Assembly: GCA_035518775.1 (NCBI GenBank)
Contig: DATIXH010000172.1
Span: forward strand, 1-6,536
DNA: 6,536 nt
From: JBGPEQ01 sp035518775
Lineage (GTDB): Bacteria > Pseudomonadota > Alphaproteobacteria > Dongiales > Dongiaceae
Direction of reading: 5' to 3'
This document shows positions 1 to 6,536 of this stretch, piece after piece. The translations under genes were made by a program, and so were the position numbers. Position 1 is the stretch's first letter, and the number at the start of each line of letters is the position of its first letter. The notes under the pieces are model-generated. The model made no database searches. It worked only from the letters and a program-made list of their open reading frames with translations, and was not told the origin of the DNA.

Positions 1-551
1 CGGTTCTTGGTCAGGTCCAGGAAGATCCAGCCACAGCCATGGCCCGGGCATTGCTTCACGCGGTCGCGCAGCGGCGCCAGCAGGAGCTCGGCGGCCGACC
101 GGACGAGCGGCCGCAGCACGCTGTCGAGCGCCGGCGGCGCCCCTGCGAAGTCCCAGACGAACCCGCCGTCGGTCGGGCGCAGACGGGCCTGGGTCATGGC
201 GGCTGCCAGCTCGCGATTGACGACGGCGAGCGGCGCTGCCGGCGGCGGCGCGCCGCGGGCGAGGACGGCGCCGATGGCATGGATCGCCTCGCGCAGGGCG
301 AGCGCGCGGCGCAGCACGCGGGCGGCTGCGCGCGGCTGCTGCGCGGCCTGCCGCGCCAGACGGCGGCGCTCCGTGCGTGTGATGACGCGCGCATGCTCGG
401 CCCAGATGAGGAGCAGATCGTAGCTGCGGAGATGTTCCCGCCGAAGCGGCGTGCCGCGGCCGCTGCTGGTGTTGGCGAAATCTAGGCAGGGCGCGCCGCC
501 GACCAGAGTCAGGCTGCCGGCGCGGCTGGGCGGGAGGGACGTCGGTTGCAC
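1..551 (-). CDS. CGNR zinc-finger / ABATE-domain putative transcription regulator (partial, C-terminus beyond the left edge)
   Basis: Reading the minus strand from a GTG at 551-549 gives 183 residues without a stop up to the window edge. Near the N-terminus is LVGGAPCLDFANT (residues 16-28), the hallmark opening of the ABATE domain (Pfam calls it a putative stress-induced transcription regulator). An Arg/Ala-rich helical middle follows. Near the edge is CPGHGCGWIFLDLTKN (C168 and C173), the first half of a CGNR zinc finger; the second cysteine pair (the WCSM..CGNR part) would lie outside the window. Family members are around 190-210 residues, so only a short tail is missing. GTG 551 is the only usual start: an in-frame stop lies at 563-561 and no ATG occurs before the LDFANT motif. 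No clear Shine-Dalgarno sequence precedes it. The gene is divergent from the liv cluster, so control of that cluster is a reasonable inference, but the target is unknown. Family call is firm; exact start is moderate. Confidence 0.85.
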   Translation of the reverse strand, partial: MQPTSLPPSRAGSLTLVGGAPCLDFANTSSGRGTPLRREHLRSYDLLLIWAEHARVITRTERRRLARQAAQQPRAAARVLRRALALREAIHAIGAVLARGAPPPAAPLAVVNRELAAAMTQARLRPTDGGFVWDFAGAPPALDSVLRPLVRSAAELLLAPLRDRVKQCPGHGCGWIFLDLTKN

Positions 552-574
552 GATCGGGTGTCACCGGCTAAACT
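546..574 (+). promoter_or_regulatory. Candidate sigma70-type promoter for the first livH
   Basis: TTGCAC at 546-551 and TAAACT at 569-574 are separated by exactly 17 bases, resembling -35 TTGACA and -10 TATAAT boxes. They lie in one of the few AT-richer patches of the window, directly upstream of the permease gene. Transcription would start near 581-582, at or next to the ATG at 582, so the message could be leaderless. The -35 box is the reverse complement of the first six bases of the divergent regulator gene (GTGCAA). This is pattern matching only. Confidence 0.4.
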
Positions 575-579
575 AGTTT
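570..579. promoter_or_regulatory. Perfect 10-base palindrome AAACTAGTTT, possible operator
   Basis: AAACTAGTTT equals its own reverse complement. It overlaps the proposed -10 box and sits just before the likely transcription start of the first livH, and 19 bases upstream of the divergent regulator's start codon. A protein bound here could affect both genes. The site is short, and I found no second copy in the other intergenic gaps, so an operator role is inferred from position alone. Confidence 0.3.
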
Positions 580-581
580 TG

Positions 582-1940
582 ATGGTAACACGGCGGTTGC
601 CAGTCTTGAAGATGCTTGTGCGTGCCGCGCTGGCCGCGGTTGCCCTCGCGCTGGCCGCCGCACCGGCTGCGGCCGCCGGCAACGAGGAGGCCGTGCGCCG
701 CTGCCAGGAGCTGGTGCCGGCCTTCGTCAAGGCGCCGCTGCGGCTCGACATACAGGTCGAGGACAAGGGCCTCGGCGAGACGACAGGCGTGCGGCTCACC
801 TGGCCGGCGCCGAACGACGGGGCGGACGAATGGATCGTCTGCTGGTTCCTGCCGCGCCAGGCCGAGAGCGATGCCTGGCAGATGACGGAGCTCGATACCA
901 GCAAGTACGGCCTGCTCCGCCGCTACGACATCCAGCAGCTCTACAAGCTGCTGCGGGTGATGCAGTACAAGCCGCAGCAGTTTCCCGCCAATTCCGACAC
1001 GCCGACGGCGCGCGCGCTTTACGTGGTGCAGCAGACGGTGAACGGCATCAGCCTGGGCTGCGTCTATGCGCTGATCGCCATCGGCTTCACGCTCGTCTAC
1101 GGCATCACCCGCGTGATCAACTTCGCGTTCGGCGAGATCTACATGCTTGGCGCCTTCCTCACCGTCATCGCCTACGTGGTGGTGCAGGCCTCGGGCGGGT
1201 CGCTGAGCCTGGTCGCCCTCCTGCTCGTGCTGTTCGGCTCGGCCGTGATCCTGGCCGCCTACGGCTGGACCATGGACAAGCTGGTGTTCCAGCCGCTGCG
1301 GGGCATCACGACGACGGCACCGCTTATCGCGGCGATCGGCTTGGCGCTGGCGCTGAAGGACTCGGTCCGGCTGCTGCAGGGAGTCAAGACGCGCTATATC
1401 CTGGTCGAGGAGCTCACCACCTTCCCGATCATCACCGGCCGCGGCTTCGACGTCTATGTCAGCAAGGGCCACCTCTTCATCGGCCTGATGACGGCCGTGA
1501 TCGGCGCGGCGCTGTGGTGGCTGCATACCCGCACCAGCTTCGGGCGCTGCCAGCGCGCCTGCGCGCAGGACATCGGCGCGGCCGCCCTCATGGGCGTGCC
1601 GATCAACCGCACCATCGCCGCCACCTTTGCCCTCGGCAGCGCGCTCGCCGGCACGGCCGGCGTCTTCGCCGCGGCGGAGTACGGCGTGGTCAACTTCCAT
1701 ATGGGCACGCTCATGGGCTTCAAGGCGCTGACGGCGGCGCTGCTGGGCGGCATCGGCTCGCTGCCGGGCGCGGCCATCGGCGGCTTCGTCATCGCCCTGA
1801 CGGAATGCTACACGGCCGCCTTCCTCGGCTCCGAATGGAAGGACATCGCCGTCTTCACCGTGCTGGTGCTGGTCCTGCTGTTCCGGCCGGCCGGGCTGCT
1901 CGGCACCCTGGCGGCGCCGGCCGTCGGCGAGCGGCCCTGA
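582..1940 (+). CDS. livH: LivH-type branched-chain amino acid ABC permease with an exported N-terminal domain
   Basis: An inner-membrane permease of the HAAT importer family, 452 residues from ATG 582. Residues 1-32 form a signal peptide (MVTRRLPVLK, an Ala/Leu-rich core, then APAAAA). Residues 33-145 are a soluble, probably periplasmic segment with two cysteines (C41 and C87) that could form a disulfide. From about residue 146 the LivH core begins: NGISLGCVYALIAIG, INFAFGEIYMLGAF, the cytoplasmic loop QRACAQD (324-330) contacting the ATPases, GIGSLPGAAIGG, and the ending FRPAGLLG. The core alone is about 307 residues, the normal LivH size, so the first part is a true addition. The start is uncertain. 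ATG 582 keeps a basic n-region and fits the promoter; ATG 612 also leaves a signal peptide; TTG 546 would coincide with the -35 box. No strong Shine-Dalgarno precedes any of them. A 269-base gap separates it from the next gene, so it may be a separate transcription unit. Confidence 0.88.
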   Translation: MVTRRLPVLKMLVRAALAAVALALAAAPAAAAGNEEAVRRCQELVPAFVKAPLRLDIQVEDKGLGETTGVRLTWPAPNDGADEWIVCWFLPRQAESDAWQMTELDTSKYGLLRRYDIQQLYKLLRVMQYKPQQFPANSDTPTARALYVVQQTVNGISLGCVYALIAIGFTLVYGITRVINFAFGEIYMLGAFLTVIAYVVVQASGGSLSLVALLLVLFGSAVILAAYGWTMDKLVFQPLRGITTTAPLIAAIGLALALKDSVRLLQGVKTRYILVEELTTFPIITGRGFDVYVSKGHLFIGLMTAVIGAALWWLHTRTSFGRCQRACAQDIGAAALMGVPINRTIAATFALGSALAGTAGVFAAAEYGVVNFHMGTLMGFKALTAALLGGIGSLPGAAIGGFVIALTECYTAAFLGSEWKDIAVFTVLVLVLLFRPAGLLGTLAAPAVGERP

Positions 1941-2209
1941 GCGGCGCCATGCGCCCATTTGCGACCACTTTCGCCTTGCCGGACGGGCGGAGCCTGCTTT
2001 ATAGGGTCATCAACAAAATAGACCCGGCGACGCGAGCCGCCGGAACGTCTGGGACAAGACCGCGTGAGGCACATGAACGGCGGGCGACGCTCGGCTGCTG
2101 CACTGCCGGCTACGGACAAACGCTGACGGATGACGAGCCGACCCACAACTCGGCCACCGACCTGCCTGGACGGCTCGCGTGCCGGAGCGGCGGGCTTGGA
2201 CAGCGGCCG
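1941..2209 (+). other. 269-base gap between the two livH genes: no convincing gene; leader with two tiny open frames
   Basis: The frame of the second livH is open through this gap, with an ATG at 1949 that would add 87 residues. That stretch has no membrane segment or recognisable motif, so I treat it as noncoding. After the candidate promoter are a 6-base-pair inverted repeat (CCGGCG 2024-2029 with CGCCGG 2038-2043) and two short open frames. The first, of 17 codons (2073-2126), has GAGG just upstream. The second, of 28 codons (2130-2216), has a stop that overlaps the region of the livH start at 2210. Neither is enriched in Leu, Ile or Val codons, so classical amino-acid attenuation is not supported. 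Confidence 0.4.
1976..2005 (+). promoter_or_regulatory. Candidate internal promoter upstream of the second livH
   Basis: TTGCCG (1976-1981) and TATAGG (2000-2005) are 18 bases apart, or 17 if the -10 box is read as TTATAG, and lie in a locally AT-richer stretch after the first livH stop codon. A start near 2012 would leave a leader of about 200 bases before the second livH. The match to consensus is partial. Support comes mostly from the position, in the only sizeable gap in the cluster. Confidence 0.3.
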
Positions 2210-3136
<927 letters not shown>

Positions 3137-3138
3137 CT

Positions 3139-4682
3139 ATGGCGATGGCGATCTCGCGGCCGGCCGCGGCCGCCTCCGTCACGCCGGAGTTGCTGAAGCA
3201 GGCGCTGGCGGCGGGGGTCGTGACGTTCCTGCTGACGTCGCTGATTGTCGGCATCGAGACCGTAAGCAGCACCGGCCAGTTGACCTACAACACGCGCTAC
3301 AAGGAGGTCTTCGTCGCCAGCGTCGCCGTGTTCTTCGGCAGCATCGCCGTCAATCTGATGCGGGAGGGCCGGCCGCGCCTCGCGCTCTTCGGCGGGGCGG
3401 CGGTGACGGTCGTGCTGCTGGCGCTGCTGACCCTGCAATACGCCTATGCCGGTCTCGAGGCGTGGCTGCCGTTCCAGGCGCCGATCATCAACTGGGGCAG
3501 CGTGATCGTCCCCGCCTGCATCTGCATCCGCGCGGCGCAGATCGCGGCCGCCGGGCGGGCGCGCGCGGAAGGGCGGGAGCCGGCATCCGCGCGCCTCGGC
3601 AAGGTGACGCAGCCTCTCCTCCCGTGGCTCGGCGCGGCGCTCATCGTCCTCGCCTTCGCGCTGCCGTGGCTGCCGCTGGGAGACCGCACCCAGGCCAAGA
3701 AGATCATCGACATCTGCACGATCGTGCTGACCTATGTGATGCTCGGATGGGGCCTGAACATCGTCGTCGGTCTCGCCGGCCTGCTCGACCTCGGCTACGT
3801 CGCCTTCTATGCGGTCGGCGCCTACACCTACGCCATGCTGTCGACCTATTTCGATCTCAGCTTCTGGGTCTGCCTGCCGCTCGCCGGCCTGCTGGCCGCG
3901 ACCTTCGGCGTCGTCCTGGGATTTCCGGTGCTGCGGCTGCGCGGCGACTACCTGGCCATCGTCACGCTCGGCTTCGGCGAGATGATCCGCATCATCCTCA
4001 CCAACTGGAAGGAGGTGACGGGCGGCCCGGCGGGCATCAACAAGATCCCGCGCGCCAGCTTCTTCGGGCTGCCGATCGAGCGCGACGCGCCCGAGGGGGT
4101 CGTCACCTTCCACCAGTTCTTCGGGCTGGAATACAATCCCAACCACCGCGTCATCTTCCTCTACTATCTGATCCTGCTGTGCGCGCTGGTGGTCAACTTC
4201 GTGACCATGCGCATCCGCCGGCTGCCGCTCGGCCGGGCCTGGGAGGCGCTGCGCGAGGACGAGACCGCCTGCCGCGCGCTCGGCATCAACCCGACGAACA
4301 CCAAGCTGACCGCCTTCGCCATGGGCGCGATGTTCGCGGGCTTCGCCGGCTCGTTCTTCGCGGCGCGCAACGGCTTCATCGACCCGCAGAGCTTCGTCTT
4401 CCTGGAATCGGCGGTGATTCTCGCGATCGTCGTGCTCGGCGGGCTCGGCAGCCAGATCGGCATCGTGCTGGCGACGGCGGTGCTGATCGGCATGCCCGAG
4501 CTGTTCCGCGAGCTGAAGGACTACCGAATGCTCGCCTTCGGCATCGGCATGGTGCTGATCATGATCTGGCGGCCGGGCGGTCTCATGGCGCACCGCGAGC
4601 CGACCATCCGCCTGCACGGCAAGGGCGCGCCGCCGCCGGCCGTCATAAAGATCAAGGAAGAAAAGACGGCGGTGGCGGCCAA

Positions 4683-4686
<4 letters not shown>
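3139..4686 (+). CDS. livM: LivM branched-chain amino acid ABC transporter permease with extended N-terminus
   Basis: A 515-residue inner-membrane permease that pairs with LivH. The LivM core starts near residue 187 (KKIIDICTIVLTYVMLGWGLNIV region) and holds GLAGLLDLGYVAFYAVGAYTYA (211-232), FPVLRLRGDYLAIVTLGFGE (262-281), GGPAGI (295-300), the ATPase-coupling loop RAWEALREDETACRALGIN (366-384), FAGFAGSFFAARNGFIDPQSF (399-419), VVLGGLGSQIG (431-441) and WRPGGLM (477-483). Before it lie about 180 residues with some five hydrophobic stretches (near 22-42, 56-74, 81-104, 116-133 and 160-180). These resemble the N-terminal DUF3382-type extension known in many LivM proteins but are longer than in the E. 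coli protein (425 residues in total). A charged, flexible Lys/Ala tail (about 490-515) ends the protein. Its stop codon overlaps the livG start (ATGA), indicating translational coupling. Confidence 0.94.
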
Positions 4687-5555
<869 letters not shown>

Positions 5556-5566
5556 GAGCGCAGGGC

Positions 5567-6275
<709 letters not shown>

Positions 6276-6277
<2 letters not shown>

Positions 6278-6280
6278 GAG
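6276..6280 (+). promoter_or_regulatory. Shine-Dalgarno for the DUF6867-like gene
   Basis: AGGAG begins inside the livF stop codon (TAG at 6275-6277) and ends eight bases before the ATG at 6289. It is a good consensus site at normal spacing and supports both the start of the small gene and its cotranscription with livF. Confidence 0.65.
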
Positions 6281-6288
6281 CGCAGACG

Positions 6289-6536
6289 ATGGATGAGACA
6301 ACTTCGCCTCTGTCGCTCGGGCAAAGGATACTGAACGTCGATGATCCGTTCGGCGCCACCTGGCTGCAGTTCGGCGCGCTGACGGTCATCGTGTTCGGTT
6401 TCGCCGCCTTCATGATGGGGTGGGCGCTGGCGGATACCTGGCGGCCCGCCTGGCAAGTCTTCGCCTACGGGCTGCTGCTGGGGGTCGGCAACCGGCTGTT
6501 CCAGAATTTCCTCTGTGCGAACGACGTGCTCAACCT
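6289..6536 (+). CDS. DUF6867-like small inner-membrane protein (partial, C-terminus beyond the right edge)
   Basis: An open frame from ATG 6289 runs to the window edge (82 complete codons). It has a good Shine-Dalgarno and begins 11 bases after livF. After a polar N-terminus (MDETTSPLSLGQ) comes a hydrophobic segment at about residues 26-46, then the motif ALADTWRPAWQVFAYGLLLG (46-65) leading into a second membrane segment, and NRLFQNFL (68-75). The TWRPxWQV motif and the place directly after livF match the small (about 110-120 residue) DUF6867 family found in alphaproteobacterial liv operons. I recall this from family knowledge and have not searched it. Function is unknown. Cotranscription suggests an accessory role in the transporter, perhaps in assembly or stability. 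The polar N-terminus seems somewhat longer than in the examples I recall. Confidence 0.8.
   Translation, partial: MDETTSPLSLGQRILNVDDPFGATWLQFGALTVIVFGFAAFMMGWALADTWRPAWQVFAYGLLLGVGNRLFQNFLCANDVLN

Noticed and set aside
7..485. Two overlapping plus-strand open frames (7-423 and 39-485)
   Set aside because: They are Arg/Ala-rich, without recognisable motifs, and lie opposite the minus-strand gene carrying clear ABATE and CGNR motifs. They are composition-driven shadows.
585..625. Minus-strand promoter for the CGNR gene (TTCAAG, 17 bases, TACCAT, read on the minus strand)
   Set aside because: Spacing is right but the -35 box matches consensus at only about half its bases and it lies within permease coding sequence. 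It is too weak to list as a feature, although some promoter must lie to the right of 551.
573..1958. 461-codon minus-strand open frame across the first livH, and similar long ones at 3043-4617 and 4521-5546
   Set aside because: These proteins are rich in His, Arg, Gln, Glu and Asp with no domain pattern, as expected opposite GC-rich membrane and ATPase genes. The plus strand codes for recognised proteins throughout.
1943..1960. Hairpin GGCGC-CAT-GCGCC followed by CATTT just after the first livH stop, as a possible terminator
   Set aside because: The stem is only five base pairs with a three-base loop, and the T run is three bases long. It is too weak to call a rho-independent terminator, though it could still slow polymerase.
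830..2209. Upstream continuation of the second livH frame, including ATG 1949 giving an 87-residue extension
   Set aside because: Homology starts exactly at ATG 2210. The extension has no membrane or signal-peptide character and overlaps the candidate promoter and leader.

Overview
This is a GC-rich window with long spurious open frames opposite the real genes. It is probably from an alphaproteobacterium of the Hyphomicrobiales or Rhodospirillales type. That placement is inferred from base composition, the protein sequences and gene order (LivH-LivM-LivG-LivF followed by a small DUF6867-type membrane protein); no taxonomic marker is present.

Layout: positions 1-551 (minus strand) carry most of a CGNR zinc-finger / ABATE-domain putative transcription regulator that runs off the left edge. 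A very compact divergent region (about 552-611) separates it from a plus-strand cluster for a branched-chain amino acid (HAAT family) ABC importer. The cluster is: a LivH-type permease with a secreted N-terminal domain (582-1940); a 269-base gap with a candidate internal promoter and two tiny open frames (1941-2209); a second, standard-length LivH permease (2210-3136); a long LivM permease with extra N-terminal membrane segments (3139-4686); the ATPases LivG (4683-5555) and LivF (5567-6277); and the start of a small DUF6867-like membrane protein (6289 to the right edge).

How they work together: LivH and LivM form the membrane channel, and LivG and LivF power it by ATP hydrolysis. A periplasmic binding protein (LivK/LivJ type) would deliver the substrate but is not in the window; it may lie to the right. 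The livH2-livM-livG-livF-DUF6867 genes are separated by 2 bases, a 4-base overlap, 11 bases and 11 bases, so they are almost certainly one transcript.

The less ordinary points are: two LivH paralogues beside one LivM; the exported two-cysteine domain fused to the first LivH; a candidate promoter for that gene whose -35 box coincides with the start codon of the divergent regulator; a perfect 10-base palindrome in the same spot; and a leader before the second livH whose short open frames run into its start codon. I see no RNA genes, CRISPR arrays, insertion sequences or phage genes. This looks like a metabolic transport locus rather than a mobile or defence island.
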